From NCBI RefSeq assembly GCF_011761565.1, contig NZ_JAASRM010000001.1, positions 4,030,139-4,094,138 on the forward strand: 64,000 nt of DNA, written 5' to 3'. Both the position numbers and the translations under genes were made by a program. Shown one piece after another: positions 14,277 to 25,038 of the stretch. Source of the DNA: Rhizomicrobium palustre (GTDB lineage: Bacteria; Pseudomonadota; Alphaproteobacteria; Micropepsales; Micropepsaceae). The notes under the pieces are model-generated. The model saw nothing but the letters and a program-made list of their open reading frames with translations, was not told where the DNA came from and made no database searches. The number at the start of each line of letters is the position of its first letter. The first letter of the stretch is position 1.

Positions 14277-14307
14277 TCCTCGCGCCGGGCTTTCCGAGGC
14301 GCGAGGA
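14277..14307 (-). promoter_or_regulatory. Intercistronic hairpin between rpoB and rpoC
   Basis: A perfect 10-bp stem (TCCTCGCGCC at 14277-14286 and GGCGCGAGGA at 14298-14307) with an 11-base loop occupies the rpoB-rpoC gap. No T-run follows. It may be an RNA processing or stabilising element; the role is inference. Confidence 0.5.
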
Positions 14308-14320
14308 CCCTCACAAACGG

Positions 14321-17300
14321 TTATCCGTTCACCAGCTCGACATTGAGCCCCAGCGAACGCATTTCCTTGACGAGCACGTTGAAGCTTTCGGGGATACCGG
14401 CTTCGAAGGTGTCTTCGCCACGGACGATGGCTTCATAGACCTTGGTACGGCCAGCCACGTCGTCCGATTTCACCGTCAGGATTTCCTGCAAGGTGTAAGC
14501 GGCGCCGTAGGCTTCCAAGGCCCACACTTCCATTTCACCGAAGCGCTGGCCGCCGAACTGGGCCTTACCGCCCAGCGGCTGCTGGGTAACAAGGCTGTAC
14601 GGACCGATCGAACGGGCATGGATCTTGTCGTCGACCAGGTGGTGCAGCTTCAGCATGTAGATGTAGCCGACCGTGACCTTGCGCTTGAAAGATTCACCGG
14701 TACGACCGTCGTAGAGGGTCGACTGGCCACTCTCATGCAAGCCCGCCTGCTGGAGCATATCGACAATGTCGGGCTCCTTGGCGCCGTCGAACACCGGGGT
14801 GGCGATCGGAACGCCGAAGCGCAGGTTTTCCGACATGTCGGCCAAACCTTGATCGTCCAACTCGTTGAGACGTTCGTCGTTGTTGTAGATCGTCTTGAGC
14901 TGGCGACGCAGCGGCTCGAATTTGCCGTCGCGCTTCACGCGATCCAGCGTCTCACCGATCTTCTTGCCCATGCCGGCGCAAGCCCAGCCAAGGTGGGTCT
15001 CGAGAATCTGACCGACGTTCATGCGCGACGGCACGCCCAACGGGTTCAGCACGAGATCGACCGACGTACCATCTTCCAGATACGGCATGTCTTCCACCGG
15101 CAGGATGCGCGAGATCACGCCCTTGTTGCCGTGACGGCCGGCCATCTTATCGCCCGGCTGCAGCTTACGCTTCACGGCGACGAAGACCTTGACCATCTTC
15201 ATCACGCCCGGCCCAAGCTCATCGCCGCGACGCAGCTTTTCGACCTTATCGGCGAAGCGCTTGTCGAGGAGCGACTTGGAGTCGTCGTATTGCTTACGCA
15301 GGCCTTCGATCTCGGCCATCGCCTTTTCGTTCGACAGGCCGATCTGCCACCACTGATGACGCGGGATGGTGTCGAGCACTTCCTGCGTGATCTTGGAGTC
15401 AGGGGCCATGCCGCGCGGGCCGGACGCCGCGTTCTTGTCGCGCAGGATCTCTGCAAACCGGGCAAAGATATTGCGTTCCAGGATCGCAAGTTCGTCGTCA
15501 CGGTCTTCGGCGAGACGTTCTTCTTCGGCCCGTTCAATCGCCAGCGCGCGCTGGTCCTTGTCGACGCCGTGGCGGTTGAAGACGCGCACTTCGACGATGG
15601 TGCCCGTGACGCCCGGCGGAACGCGCAGGGAGGTGTCACGCACGTCGGCGGCCTTTTCACCGAAGATGGCGCGCAGGAGCTTCTCTTCCGGCGTCATCGG
15701 GGTTTCGCCCTTCGGCGTCACCTTGCCCACCAGAATGTCGCCCGCGTTCACCTCGGCACCGATGTAGACGATACCGGCTTCGTCGAGGTTCTTGAGGTTT
15801 TCTTCGCCGACATTCGGGATGTCGCGCGTGATTTCCTCAGGGCCCAACTTGGTATCGCGAGCGGCGATTTCGAATTCCTCGATGTGGATCGAGGTGAACA
15901 CGTCATCGCGCACGATGCGCTCGGAGATCAGGATGGAGTCTTCGTAGTTGTAACCATTCCACGGCATGAAGGCGACGAGCGCGTTCTTGCCGAGGGCGAG
16001 ATCACCAAGCTCCGTGGACGGACCATCCGCGACGATGTCACCCTTCTGCACCCGGTCGCCGACCTTCACGAGCGGCTTCTGGGTGATGCAGGTGGACTGG
16101 TTGGAGCGCTGGAACTTCTTCAAGCGATAGATGTCGATGCCCGGCTTGGTCGGATCGGGCTCTTCGGTCGCACGGATGACGATACGGGTGGCATCCACCT
16201 GATCGACAACGCCCGGCCGGCGAGCGGCGATGGCCGAACCAGAGTCACGCGCCACGACGTCTTCCAGACCGGTACCCACGAGCGGGGCTTCCGGCTGCAG
16301 AAGCGGCACGGCCTGGCGCTGCATGTTCGCACCCATGAGCGCGCGGTTGGCGTCGTCGTTCTCAAGGAACGGCACGAGCGCCGCGGCGACGGACACGAGC
16401 TGCTTCGGCGACACGTCGATGAAATCGACCTGGTCAGGGGTGGTCATCACATAGTCGCCATGCTTGCGGCAGGAGACCAATTCATCGGTGATGCGGCCAC
16501 GGCTGTCGATCTGCGCGTTGGCCTGGGCGATCATGTACTTCGCCTCTTCCATCGCCGACAGATACACGACCTCGTTCGTCACATGCTTGTTGTGCACGCG
16601 GCGATAGGGGCTCTCGATGAAGCCGTACTTGTTCACGCGGGCATAAGTCGCCAGCGAGTTGATCAGACCGATGTTCGGACCTTCCGGCGTTTCGATCGGG
16701 CAGATACGGCCATAATGGGTCGGATGCACGTCGCGCACTTCGAAGCCTGCGCGCTCGCGGGTCAAGCCGCCCGGTCCAAGGGCCGACATGCGGCGCTTGT
16801 GGGTGACTTCCGACAGCGGGTTGGTCTGGTCCATGAACTGGCTGAGCTGCGAGGAGCCGAAGAATTCGCGCACCGCAGCGGCGACCGGCTTCGCATTGAT
16901 CAGATCATGGGGCATGACGGTGTCGATATCGACGGCGCTCATGCGTTCCTTGATGGCGCGTTCCATGCGGAGCAAGCCAATGCGGAACTGGTTTTCCATC
17001 AACTCGCCGACCGAACGGACACGGCGGTTGCCGAGGTTGTCGATGTCGTCGATTTCGCCGCGGCCGTCGCGCAGTTCCGCGAGGGCTTTGACGATCGCCA
17101 GGATGTCTTCCTTGCGCAGGACGCGCATCGTATCGGGCGCATCCAGCGTCAGGCGCAGGTTCATCTTCACGCGGCCGACCGCCGAGAGGTCATAGCGCTC
17201 GGAGTCGAAGAAGAGCTGGCCGAACAGGGTTTCCGCCGTATCGAGCGTCGGCGGTTCGCCAGGGCGCATGACGCGGTAGATGTCGATCAGGGCCTGCTCA

Positions 17301-18406
17301 CGGCTGTGGTTCTTATCCACCGCCATGGTATTGCGGATATAGGCGCCAGTGGTGATGCCGTCGACATTGATGACTTCGATCTCGTCGAAGCCGGCTTCCG
17401 CCAGGGTGTCGAGGCCAGCCGTGGTCAACTCCTCGCCCGCTTCGACGAAGATTTCACCGGTTTCCGGGTTGACCATATCGAGCGCGGAATAGCGGCCCAG
17501 GAGTTCCTCGACGCCAAGGGCAATCCCCTTGATGCCGTCTTCCTGCCACTTCTTCAGGGCGCGGGCGCCGACTTTGCCGCCAGCTTCCACCAGGACCTCA
17601 CCGGTCTTGGCGTTCTTCCACTCGCTGTTGGTCTTGACGTTGCGCATCCACGCAGCATCGACCGGCGTGACGAAGCTGCCGTCCTTCTGACGCTTGTAGG
17701 GGATCTTCTTATAGAAGTAGTCGAGGATCTGCTCCTGATCGAGGCCGAGCGCATAGAGCAGCGTCGTGACCGGCAGCTTGCGGCGGCGGTCGATACGGAC
17801 GTGCACGATGTCCTTGGCGTCGAATTCAAAATCCAGCCAGCTACCGCGATAGGGAATGACGCGGGCGGCGAACAGAAGCTTACCCGAGGAATGGGTCTTG
17901 CCCTTGTCGTGGTCGAAGAAGACGCCCGGCGAGCGGTGCATCTGGCTGACGATCACGCGCTCCGTGCCGTTGACGACAAAGGTGCCGTTTTCGGTCATGA
18001 AGGGAACGTCGCCCATATAGACGTCTTGTTCCTTGATGTCCTTCACCGACTTGGCGCCGGTTTCCTGGTCCACATCGAACACGATGAGGCGGAGCGTCAC
18101 CTTGAGGGGCGCCGCGTAGGTCATCGAGCGCTGCTGGCACTCTTCGACGTCGTATTTGGGCTCTTCGAAGTAATAGTCCACGTATTCCAGGCGCGAAACT
18201 TCCTGGAAATCCTGGATCGGGAACACCGAGGAGAAGACTGCCTGCAAGCCTTCATCCAGGCGGGAATTATCCGCCTGTTTGTCGACTTGGAGGAACTGGT
18301 CATAGGAGGTCTTTTGAACCTCGATGAGATTGGGCATTTCCGCCACTTCGACCATCTTGCCGAAGTATTTGCGAAGCCGCTTACGACCCGTAAATGAAAG
18401 TGCCAT
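14321..18406 (-). CDS. rpoB: DNA-directed RNA polymerase subunit beta
   Basis: Catalytic beta subunit of RNA polymerase, 1361 residues. The rifampicin cluster reads [20 protein letters not shown] with Met525 equal to E. coli Met515. Asp, His and Ser are present at the three main resistance positions, so the enzyme looks rifampicin sensitive. The C-terminal switch region with [19 protein letters not shown] is intact. The start [17 protein letters not shown] is typical of Alphaproteobacteria. It lies 189 bases after rplL, across a strong hairpin, as in other rplKAJL-rpoBC clusters. Confidence 0.99.
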   Translation of the reverse strand: MALSFTGRKRLRKYFGKMVEVAEMPNLIEVQKTSYDQFLQVDKQADNSRLDEGLQAVFSSVFPIQDFQEVSRLEYVDYYFEEPKYDVEECQQRSMTYAAPLKVTLRLIVFDVDQETGAKSVKDIKEQDVYMGDVPFMTENGTFVVNGTERVIVSQMHRSPGVFFDHDKGKTHSSGKLLFAARVIPYRGSWLDFEFDAKDIVHVRIDRRRKLPVTTLLYALGLDQEQILDYFYKKIPYKRQKDGSFVTPVDAAWMRNVKTNSEWKNAKTGEVLVEAGGKVGARALKKWQEDGIKGIALGVEELLGRYSALDMVNPETGEIFVEAGEELTTAGLDTLAEAGFDEIEVINVDGITTGAYIRNTMAVDKNHSREQALIDIYRVMRPGEPPTLDTAETLFGQLFFDSERYDLSAVGRVKMNLRLTLDAPDTMRVLRKEDILAIVKALAELRDGRGEIDDIDNLGNRRVRSVGELMENQFRIGLLRMERAIKERMSAVDIDTVMPHDLINAKPVAAAVREFFGSSQLSQFMDQTNPLSEVTHKRRMSALGPGGLTRERAGFEVRDVHPTHYGRICPIETPEGPNIGLINSLATYARVNKYGFIESPYRRVHNKHVTNEVVYLSAMEEAKYMIAQANAQIDSRGRITDELVSCRKHGDYVMTTPDQVDFIDVSPKQLVSVAAALVPFLENDDANRALMGANMQRQAVPLLQPEAPLVGTGLEDVVARDSGSAIAARRPGVVDQVDATRIVIRATEEPDPTKPGIDIYRLKKFQRSNQSTCITQKPLVKVGDRVQKGDIVADGPSTELGDLALGKNALVAFMPWNGYNYEDSILISERIVRDDVFTSIHIEEFEIAARDTKLGPEEITRDIPNVGEENLKNLDEAGIVYIGAEVNAGDILVGKVTPKGETPMTPEEKLLRAIFGEKAADVRDTSLRVPPGVTGTIVEVRVFNRHGVDKDQRALAIERAEEERLAEDRDDELAILERNIFARFAEILRDKNAASGPRGMAPDSKITQEVLDTIPRHQWWQIGLSNEKAMAEIEGLRKQYDDSKSLLDKRFADKVEKLRRGDELGPGVMKMVKVFVAVKRKLQPGDKMAGRHGNKGVISRILPVEDMPYLEDGTSVDLVLNPLGVPSRMNVGQILETHLGWACAGMGKKIGETLDRVKRDGKFEPLRRQLKTIYNNDERLNELDDQGLADMSENLRFGVPIATPVFDGAKEPDIVDMLQQAGLHESGQSTLYDGRTGESFKRKVTVGYIYMLKLHHLVDDKIHARSIGPYSLVTQQPLGGKAQFGGQRFGEMEVWALEAYGAAYTLQEILTVKSDDVAGRTKVYEAIVRGEDTFEAGIPESFNVLVKEMRSLGLNVELVNG

Positions 18407-18508
18407 CCCGCCGATCCTTATCGTCCGTAGAACCCGACAAACCGTCTGAACAACCCGGCACTAGGCTAAGCCACTGGCCGGATTGACCATTAAAGCGAAA
18501 ATCACCGC

Positions 18509-18540
18509 CTCTTCCGGGGCGGTTCCCCGTCCCGGAAGAG
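18509..18540 (-). promoter_or_regulatory. rplL-rpoB intergenic hairpin (attenuator or RNase III site)
   Basis: A perfect 10-bp stem, CTCTTCCGGG (18509-18518) and CCCGGAAGAG (18531-18540), with a 12-base GC-rich loop. On the transcript it is followed by GCGGTGATTTTCGC, only a weak U-stretch. E. coli has a partial terminator and an RNase III site at the same place that set the ribosomal protein to polymerase ratio; an equivalent role is inferred here. Confidence 0.5.
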
Positions 18541-18595
18541 CAGTGTTGGTATGAAATATGCACGCGCCTGCGGTTTTTCAACCCGCCGCGCCTCC

Positions 18596-18970
18596 TTACT
18601 TCAACTCGACCTTCGCGCCAGCGTCTTCGAGCTGCTTCTTGATCTTCGCCGCTTCGTCCTTGCTGACATCGGCCTTCACTTCCTTCGGGGCGCCTTCGAC
18701 GAGGTCTTTGGCTTCCTTCAGGCCCAGGCCGGTGATCGCACGGATTTCCTTAATCACGTTGATCTTCTTGTCGCCAGCGTCAGCCAGGACGACGGTGAAC
18801 TCGGTCTTCTCAGCAGCCGGAGCAGCGGCAGCAGCAGCGGCCGGAGCAGCAGCAGCAACCGGAGCAGCAGCGGAGACGCCCCACTTCTCTTCCAGGGCCT
18901 TCGCGAGTTCAGCCGCCTCGAGGACGGTCAGAGCGGACAGGTCATTGACCAACTGTTCGATATTCGCCAT
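18596..18970 (-). CDS. rplL: 50S ribosomal protein L7/L12
   Basis: Stalk protein that recruits translation GTPases. It has 124 residues: an N-terminal dimerisation domain ([14 protein letters not shown]), an Ala/Pro-rich flexible hinge at residues 34-53, and a C-terminal factor-binding domain with the [12 protein letters not shown] motif. Length and domain order are normal. It follows rplJ by 51 bases, with which it forms the stalk complex. Confidence 0.98.
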   Translation of the reverse strand: MANIEQLVNDLSALTVLEAAELAKALEEKWGVSAAAPVAAAAPAAAAAAAPAAEKTEFTVVLADAGDKKINVIKEIRAITGLGLKEAKDLVEGAPKEVKADVSKDEAAKIKKQLEDAGAKVELK

Positions 18971-19021
18971 TTCGATATTCCTTCGTGTATTTCGGGTTTG
19001 AATGTTGATGTCGGTTGTCGC

Positions 19022-19540
19022 TTACGCGGCTTCGTCTTTTTTCGAGTACGCGCTGATGACTCGAGCCAACTGACCGGCGGGGGCCGCAAGGACACCCGCA
19101 ATCTTGGTGGCCGGAGCCTGAATGAGGCCGATAAGTTTGCCTCTCAGCTCGTCGAGCGACGGCAGGGTCGCCAGGGCTTCAACACCCTTGGCATCCAGAG
19201 CCGACGCGCCCACCGATCCGCCCAGAACCACCAGTTTGGCGTTGTCCTTGGCATAAGACGTCAGCACCTTCGCAGCCGCGACCGGGTCCTTGCTGAACGC
19301 AATACCGGTGGGGCCTTTGAAAAGCGGGCTGATGCCTTCGATCGGCGTACCCTGAAGCGCACGCATGGCCAGACGGTTCTTTGCAACCTTGAACGTGACT
19401 CCCGCATCGGCAGCGCGCTTGCGGAGGTCAGACAGGTTCTTCACCGTCAGACCGGTATAGTGGGCGACAACCACGGAGCCGGACTCCGCGAAGACGCCTT
19501 TCAGCTCTTCGACGACTTCCGCCTTCTTGGCTTTCTCCAC
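19022..19540 (-). CDS. rplJ: 50S ribosomal protein L10
   Basis: Stalk base protein that anchors L7/L12 dimers on 23S rRNA. The GTG at 19540 is chosen: it gives 172 residues starting (M)[16 protein letters not shown], the family length, and AGAAGGAGAG lies just upstream. The open frame continues upstream to 19651 but that part is the leader RNA. The C-terminal helix that binds L7/L12 is present. In bacteria the L10-L7/L12 complex represses its own mRNA by binding the leader; the structured leader upstream supports that here. Confidence 0.96.
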   Translation of the reverse strand: MEKAKKAEVVEELKGVFAESGSVVVAHYTGLTVKNLSDLRKRAADAGVTFKVAKNRLAMRALQGTPIEGISPLFKGPTGIAFSKDPVAAAKVLTSYAKDNAKLVVLGGSVGASALDAKGVEALATLPSLDELRGKLIGLIQAPATKIAGVLAAPAGQLARVISAYSKKDEAA

Positions 19541-19689
19541 TGTGCTCTCCTTCTTGGGATTCACCCGTCTACAGACGGATAACCCCAGCACAACCAGCAC
19601 ATGTGACGTTCCATGCACTGCCCTGTTGCTCAAGCCTGCCCCAGGGTTCAAACCCGAACCCCGTCTGCGCTGGGAAATTTAAGCTCGGT

Positions 19690-19806
19690 TTGGGCCTTTC
19701 GGCTTACTTTGGAGCCCCAACGGTCTCGGACAGGTTTTCCGGTGAACGTCCACCGGAAAGCACTAACGAGGGCGGAGCCTTAAGCCCCTGCCCTCGCAAA
19801 ACTCAA
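19690..19806 (-). promoter_or_regulatory. L10 leader (autoregulatory mRNA element)
   Basis: The 266-base gap between rplA and rplJ contains, on the transcript strand, a perfect 9-bp hairpin TTTCCGGTG/CACCGGAAA (19736-19759). It is followed by CCTGTCCGAGACCGTTGGGGC, which resembles the conserved L10 leader core. Position directly upstream of rplJ and rplL fits the ribosomal-protein L10 leader family. The stem is seen directly; family assignment is from motif memory and not a covariance search. Confidence 0.65.
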
Positions 19807-20517
19807 TTACGCGTCTGCGTTGCCGGCGTTGACCGACGGCAGAGAGATGCGCACGCCCAGGCCCATGGTGGAGCTGAGCGAAACTTTCTTCACATAGGTG
19901 CCCTTGGCGCCCGCGGGCTTCGCCTTCACGACGCTGTCGACGAACGCCTTGATGTTCGCAATGATCGCATCTTCGGTGAAGCTCGCCTTGCCAACGCCAG
20001 CCTGAACGATACCGGCCTTCTCGACGCGGAATTCCACGGCGCCGCCCTTGGCATCCTTCACGGCCGTCTTCACATCCATGGTCACGGTGCCGACCTTCGG
20101 GTTCGGCATCAGGCCGCGCGGGCCCAGCACCTTACCGAGACGGCCGACGACACCCATCATGTCCGGGGTCGCGATGCAGCGGTCGAAGTTGATTTCGCCC
20201 TTCTGCACGGCTTCCGCCAGATCATCCGCACCGACGATATCGGCGCCAGCGGCCTTGGCTTCATCAGCCTTCGGGCCCTTGGCGAACACGGCAACGCGCA
20301 GCGTGCGGCCGGTGCCTGACGGCAGGTTGACGACGCCGCGGACCATCTGGTCGGCATGGCGGGGATCAACGCCCAGGTTCATCGCGATTTCGATGGTCTC
20401 ATCGAACTTCGCCGTGGCGCGCGACTTGATCAGCTTCACAGCTTCATCAACCGCATAGGCCTTGTTCAGGTCAACGCCTTCGACAACTTTCTTATAACGC
20501 TTGGAGATCTTCGCCAT
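19807..20517 (-). CDS. rplA: 50S ribosomal protein L1
   Basis: Protein of the mobile L1 stalk that helps release E-site tRNA. It has 236 residues beginning [16 protein letters not shown], and contains the conserved RNA-binding segments ([14 protein letters not shown] and [10 protein letters not shown]). The start is six bases from the rplK stop, indicating translational coupling. In E. coli L1 represses the L11 operon. Confidence 0.98.
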   Translation of the reverse strand: MAKISKRYKKVVEGVDLNKAYAVDEAVKLIKSRATAKFDETIEIAMNLGVDPRHADQMVRGVVNLPSGTGRTLRVAVFAKGPKADEAKAAGADIVGADDLAEAVQKGEINFDRCIATPDMMGVVGRLGKVLGPRGLMPNPKVGTVTMDVKTAVKDAKGGAVEFRVEKAGIVQAGVGKASFTEDAIIANIKAFVDSVVKAKPAGAKGTYVKKVSLSSTMGLGVRISLPSVNAGNADA

Positions 20518-20523
20518 CGTTCT

Positions 20524-20952
20524 TTACTCCACAACCCGGATGCCCATCGAACGCGCCGAACCCTCGATGAGGAGCATGGCGTTGTCGATGTCGTTGGCGT
20601 TGAGATCCTTGAACTTGGCTTCCGCGATCTGGCGGACCTGTTCTTTGGTCACGGTACCGACGAAATCACGGCCCGGAGCCTTCGAACCACCCTGCAGCTT
20701 CGCAGCCTTCTTGAGATAGTAAGAGGCCGGCGGGGTGCGCATTTCGAAGGTGAAGGACTTATCCGAGAACGCGGTGATGGTCACCGGAATCGGAACGCCC
20801 TTTTCCTGATCCTGCGTTTTGGCGTTGAACGCCTTGCAGAATTCCATGATGTTCAGGCCGCGCTGACCGAGCGCGGGACCAATCGGCGGCGACGGGTTGG
20901 CAGAGCCAGCCGGCACCTGAAGTTTAATATAACCGACAATCTTTTTTGCCAC
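20524..20952 (-). CDS. rplK: 50S ribosomal protein L11
   Basis: GTPase-centre protein, needed for stringent activation of RelA-type enzymes, 142 residues. It starts at a GTG (20952) preceded by AAGGAGG about 10 bases upstream and reads (M)[15 protein letters not shown]. The proline-rich [20 protein letters not shown] motif, where thiopeptides bind, is intact. First gene of the L11-L1 pair, about 150 bases after nusG. Confidence 0.98.
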   Translation of the reverse strand: MAKKIVGYIKLQVPAGSANPSPPIGPALGQRGLNIMEFCKAFNAKTQDQEKGVPIPVTITAFSDKSFTFEMRTPPASYYLKKAAKLQGGSKAPGRDFVGTVTKEQVRQIAEAKFKDLNANDIDNAMLLIEGSARSMGIRVVE

Positions 20953-21103
20953 TGTATCACCGCCTCCTTAGCGGTTTGCGGTTCTGCCGGGGCTGGCTGC
21001 CCCTCCCGCTTCAAAAGCGCTGCGAGGGCGAACCCTCTTGCGCGTTACGTCACCAGAATTTGGCCTTTCGCCCTTACGGCTTCCGGCTGTGGACTGGCGC
21101 CAC

Positions 21104-21655
21104 TTAAAGCTTCTCGACCTGCGAGAATTCGAGTTCCACCGGAGTGGCACGGCCAAAGATGGACACCGCCACCTTGAGACGCGAACGATCCTGATCGACC
21201 TCTTCCACCGTGCCGTTGAAGGAGGTGAAGGGGCCATCGGCCACGCGCACCTGCTCGCCAACCTCGAAGGACACCGTCGTCTTCGGACGCTCGGTCGAAT
21301 CCGTGACCTGGTTCAGAATGCGATCCACTTCGCCCTGGCGCAGCGGCATCGGCTTATTGTTCTGGCCAAGGAAGCCGGTCACCTTCGGCACATTCTTGAT
21401 CAGATGGTAGGCTTCGTCCGTCAGACGCGCGCGAACCAGGACATAGCCCGGCAGGAACTTGCGTTCGGCATTGACCTTCTGGCCACGGCGCACTTCGACC
21501 ACATCTTCGGTCGGAACCATGACTTCTTCGATGAGATCGGACAGACCCAGCTGCTGGGCCTGACGCTTGATCTCCTCCGACACCTTCTTCTCGAAGTTCG
21601 AGTAGGTGTGGACGATATACCACTTTGCGTCCGACATGGTCCCTGCTTCGCTCAT
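21104..21655 (-). CDS. nusG: Transcription elongation/termination factor NusG
   Basis: Bridges RNA polymerase to Rho or the ribosome. It has an N-terminal NGN domain starting [14 protein letters not shown] and a C-terminal KOW domain ([24 protein letters not shown]). The ATG at 21655 gives 183 residues with GAAGG eight bases upstream; the ATG at 21637 ([10 protein letters not shown]) fits the family's N-terminus but has poorer spacing. It follows secE by 43 bases, the universal secE-nusG pair. Confidence 0.97.
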   Translation of the reverse strand: MSEAGTMSDAKWYIVHTYSNFEKKVSEEIKRQAQQLGLSDLIEEVMVPTEDVVEVRRGQKVNAERKFLPGYVLVRARLTDEAYHLIKNVPKVTGFLGQNNKPMPLRQGEVDRILNQVTDSTERPKTTVSFEVGEQVRVADGPFTSFNGTVEEVDQDRSRLKVAVSIFGRATPVELEFSQVEKL

Positions 21656-21698
21656 CAATCTAACCTTCGGCAAACCTTAGCCGTCAAAGAAACGGCTA

Positions 21699-21953
21699 TT
21701 AGCCCGCGGCGCCGATCAGAAGGCGTTCGCCCCAGGCGAGCACCGTGTCGACGACAAAAAAGAACACCACCGTCAAAGCCACCATGATGAAGACCATGAT
21801 GGTCGTCAGATAGGTCTCCTTCCAAGTCGGCCAGGTGACCTTTTTCATTTCGCGGACGGTTTCGCTGTAAAACGAAACCAAGCCGCCGCGACGACGCGCG
21901 GGCGCCGGGAGCGAGCCCCCCTCTTCCGTCGTCTTCTTCGTCGCTTCAGCCAT
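21699..21953 (-). CDS. secE: Protein translocase subunit SecE
   Basis: Small essential subunit that clamps SecY in the inner-membrane translocon. It is the single-helix alphaproteobacterial form of 84 residues: a basic N-terminus, the conserved amphipathic segment REMKKVTWPTWKET and one transmembrane helix near residues 50-72. It lies between tRNA-Trp and nusG, as is standard. Confidence 0.96.
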   Translation of the reverse strand: MAEATKKTTEEGGSLPAPARRRGGLVSFYSETVREMKKVTWPTWKETYLTTIMVFIMVALTVVFFFVVDTVLAWGERLLIGAAG

Positions 21954-21973
21954 TTTCGTCCTATCGAAAAAAG

Positions 21974-22049
21974 TGGCAGGAGTGGAAGGATTCGAACCCT
22001 CGGCCTACGGTTTTGGAGACCGCCGCTCTACCAGCTGAGCTACACTCCT
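21974..22049 (-). tRNA. tRNA-Trp (CCA anticodon)
   Basis: A complete cloverleaf on the minus strand: acceptor AGGAGTG (22043-22049) pairs with CACTCCT (21978-21984), discriminator G, and CCA is encoded (21974-21976). The anticodon loop CTCCAAA gives CCA. The T-loop GGTTCGAATCC is standard. It lies between tuf and secE, as in most Proteobacteria. Confidence 0.97.
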
Positions 22050-22057
22050 GCATGCAA

Positions 22058-22079
22058 GACCGGCCCTGGTGAGCCGGTC
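22058..22079 (-). promoter_or_regulatory. Short hairpin between tuf and tRNA-Trp
   Basis: GACCGGC (22058-22064) pairs with GCCGGTC (22073-22079). On the transcript it lies just past the tuf stop codon and before the tRNA, with only two T residues after it. It is more likely a processing or stabilising structure than a full terminator. Confidence 0.35.
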
Positions 22080-22092
22080 CCGTATTCACATA

Positions 22093-23283
<1,191 letters not shown>

Positions 23284-23393
23284 CGTTGTGCCCTTTTGCC
23301 TGTCCAGCCCGCGACCAGCGGGAAATTCGTCTCTATCGCACCGTCCCGCGCGGGCCATCAGCCTTTGCGGTACTACCTCCACCCGGCGGAAGT

Positions 23394-23467
23394 TGGAGCG
23401 GGTGAAGGGAATCGAACCCTCGTCATCAGCTTGGAAGGCTGTTGCTCTACCATTGAGCTACACCCGC
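23394..23467 (-). tRNA. tRNA-Gly (TCC anticodon)
   Basis: The acceptor GCGGGTG (23461-23467) pairs with CACCCGC (23398-23404), discriminator T, with encoded CCA (23394-23396). The anticodon loop CTTCCAA gives TCC, reading GGA and GGG. It lies upstream of tuf on the same transcript. Confidence 0.97.
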
Positions 23468-23545
23468 CCGTCCGACTCCTTCTCGCCTACCCGCGCGCCC
23501 CTCGGCCCTTGGAACTACCCTTTAACTTAGCTCTTTTTGATTTGG

Positions 23546-23630
23546 TGGTGGTGGAGGTTGGACTCGAACCAACGAAGACGTAGTCAGCGGATTTACAGTC
23601 CGCCCCCTTTGCCGCTCGGGACACTCCACC
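23546..23630 (-). tRNA. tRNA-Tyr (GTA anticodon)
   Basis: An 85-base class II tRNA with a long variable arm. The acceptor GGTGGAG (23624-23630) pairs with CTCCACC (23550-23556), discriminator A, encoded CCA (23546-23548). The anticodon loop CTGTAAA gives GTA. First product of the tRNA-Tyr, tRNA-Gly, tuf, tRNA-Trp cluster. Confidence 0.97.
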
Positions 23631-23741
23631 ATTTACAACCAAATCAAGGAGTTAAGCTCACTATTAGCGGCGGCGAAAACTCGCCCGCCCGCTTGGGTAG
23701 AACGTAAAGCATGCCTCCAGGAGTCGCGCTGCGGATTGGGG

Positions 23742-23770
23742 GTTATTCTTCAAACCCTTATGGGTGTCAA
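23742..23770 (-). promoter_or_regulatory. Candidate promoter for the tRNA-tuf cluster
   Basis: On the minus strand, TTGACA (23765-23770) is followed after 17 bases by AATAAC (23742-23747). The -35 is perfect and the -10 is weak at its last base. It points toward tRNA-Tyr. The rest of the gap between tRNA-Tyr and rlmB (23771-24069) shows no gene or RNA I can recognise. Confidence 0.45.
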
Positions 23771-24069
23771 TAGCCATCCTGCGCGGAAAGAACGGAAAAT
23801 TGCCCTGCGCGATCAGGGTGGGCAAACCTGACACCGCCAGCCCCGAAAAACAAGGCGGGAAGAGACCTAACGGTAAACCTTCCGGCGATGTCGCCGGGCG
23901 CTACAGCGATAGAGCGGACGGATTTCTCTATTTTCGCGGGAGGTAGCCCCCACCCCGCCGCCCGAATCGAGCTCGTCAAGGGTGCGCGCACCCGGTCTGC
24001 CCCAGCCCCAGGGGGGAAACTGACATATTGGCCGGTTGCGCCCCGCGCGGCGGCGTCTATAAGGCGGAA

Positions 24070-25002
24070 ATGGCAAAGCTTCCTCCCCGACCGAACTCGT
24101 CTGGCCGCCCGGCCGCCCCTGGCCGTCCGACTTCAGGCAAATCACGCGCCCCTGGCAAACCATTCGGCAAGCCGGGCGGTAAACCGGGTGGCAAGCCCGG
24201 CTTCAAACCGAATTTCTCGTCCTCTGGCGAAGGCCGGGGAGAATCGCGTGGCCGTGGCGAAAGCCGCCCCCGTTTCGAGGGTAAGCCCGAAGGCGGGCTT
24301 TGGCTCTATGGCCTGCATGCGGTCAAAGCCGCCCTCGCCAATTCGCGCCGCAAGGTGAAGCGCGCCGTGGTCACCGCCCGCGCGGCGGAGGAAATCGGCC
24401 CCAAGCTCTTGGGCCGGGTGCGCCATGAGATTGGCGATATGGATACGGTCAGCCGCATGCTGCCGCCCAATGCGGTGCATCAAGGCGTGGCGCTGCTCTG
24501 CGAGCCCCTGCCCCGCATCGATATCGAAGACGCCTTGCAGCCCTCCGAGCGCCGCCGAGTGGTGCTGGTGCTGGACCAGATTTCCGATCCCCATAATGAA
24601 GGCGCCATCCTGCGCACCGCGGCTGCCTTTGGTGTCTCCGCCGTGGTGGTGCAGGACCGTCATTCGGCGCCGGAATCGGGCGCGCTGGCCAAAGCCGCCT
24701 CGGGCGCGCTCGACACCGTGCCCTTCGTGACGGTGGTCAATATCAGCCGCGCCTTGGAAGAGCTGCAGAAGCTTGGCTTCTGGCGTATCGCGCTGGCGGG
24801 CGATGGCGAAAACGCGCTGAAAGATGCGGTCGCCGATGAAGGTGATATCGCGCTGGTCTTAGGCTCGGAAGGCTCGGGCATCCGCCGCCTGGTGCGCGAG
24901 CATTGTGACGCCGCCGCCTATGTGCCGATCGAGAGCGCCATGGAGAGCCTGAACGTCTCCAACGCCGCCGCGATCGCGCTCTATGAGCTGCGGCGGAACT
25001 GA
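24070..25002 (+). CDS. rlmB: 23S rRNA (guanosine-2'-O-)-methyltransferase, SpoU/TrmH family
   Basis: Methylates a ribose in the peptidyl-transferase region of 23S rRNA (G2251 in E. coli). The ATG at 24070 gives 310 residues with AAGG five bases upstream. Residues 1-75 form a low-complexity, Gly/Lys/Pro/Arg-rich tail with repeated GKPGGKP units. The substrate-binding domain starts at GGLWLYGLHAVKAAL. The knotted SPOUT domain follows, with motif 1 LDQISDPHNEGAILRTA, motif 2 ALVLGSEGSGIRRL and motif 3 IPIESAMESLNVSNAAAIAL-like. The catalytic residues of the family (Asn in HNEGA, Arg, Glu in GSEG) are present. The basic tail probably aids RNA binding; this is inference. Confidence 0.9.
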   Translation: MAKLPPRPNSSGRPAAPGRPTSGKSRAPGKPFGKPGGKPGGKPGFKPNFSSSGEGRGESRGRGESRPRFEGKPEGGLWLYGLHAVKAALANSRRKVKRAVVTARAAEEIGPKLLGRVRHEIGDMDTVSRMLPPNAVHQGVALLCEPLPRIDIEDALQPSERRRVVLVLDQISDPHNEGAILRTAAAFGVSAVVVQDRHSAPESGALAKAASGALDTVPFVTVVNISRALEELQKLGFWRIALAGDGENALKDAVADEGDIALVLGSEGSGIRRLVREHCDAAAYVPIESAMESLNVSNAAAIALYELRRN

Positions 25003-25006
25003 ACGT

Positions 25007-25036
25007 GGATGGCCGGGTCAAACCCGGCCATGACGT
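25007..25036. repeat. Short palindromic repeat, copy B1
   Basis: GGCCGGGTCAAACCCGGCC (25011-25029) flanked by GGAT and ATGACG, directly after the rlmB stop. Near-identical copies lie at 39346, 39409 and 49123. On either strand it would form a strong hairpin, so it may end both convergent transcripts. Confidence 0.75.
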
Positions 25037-25038
25037 TG

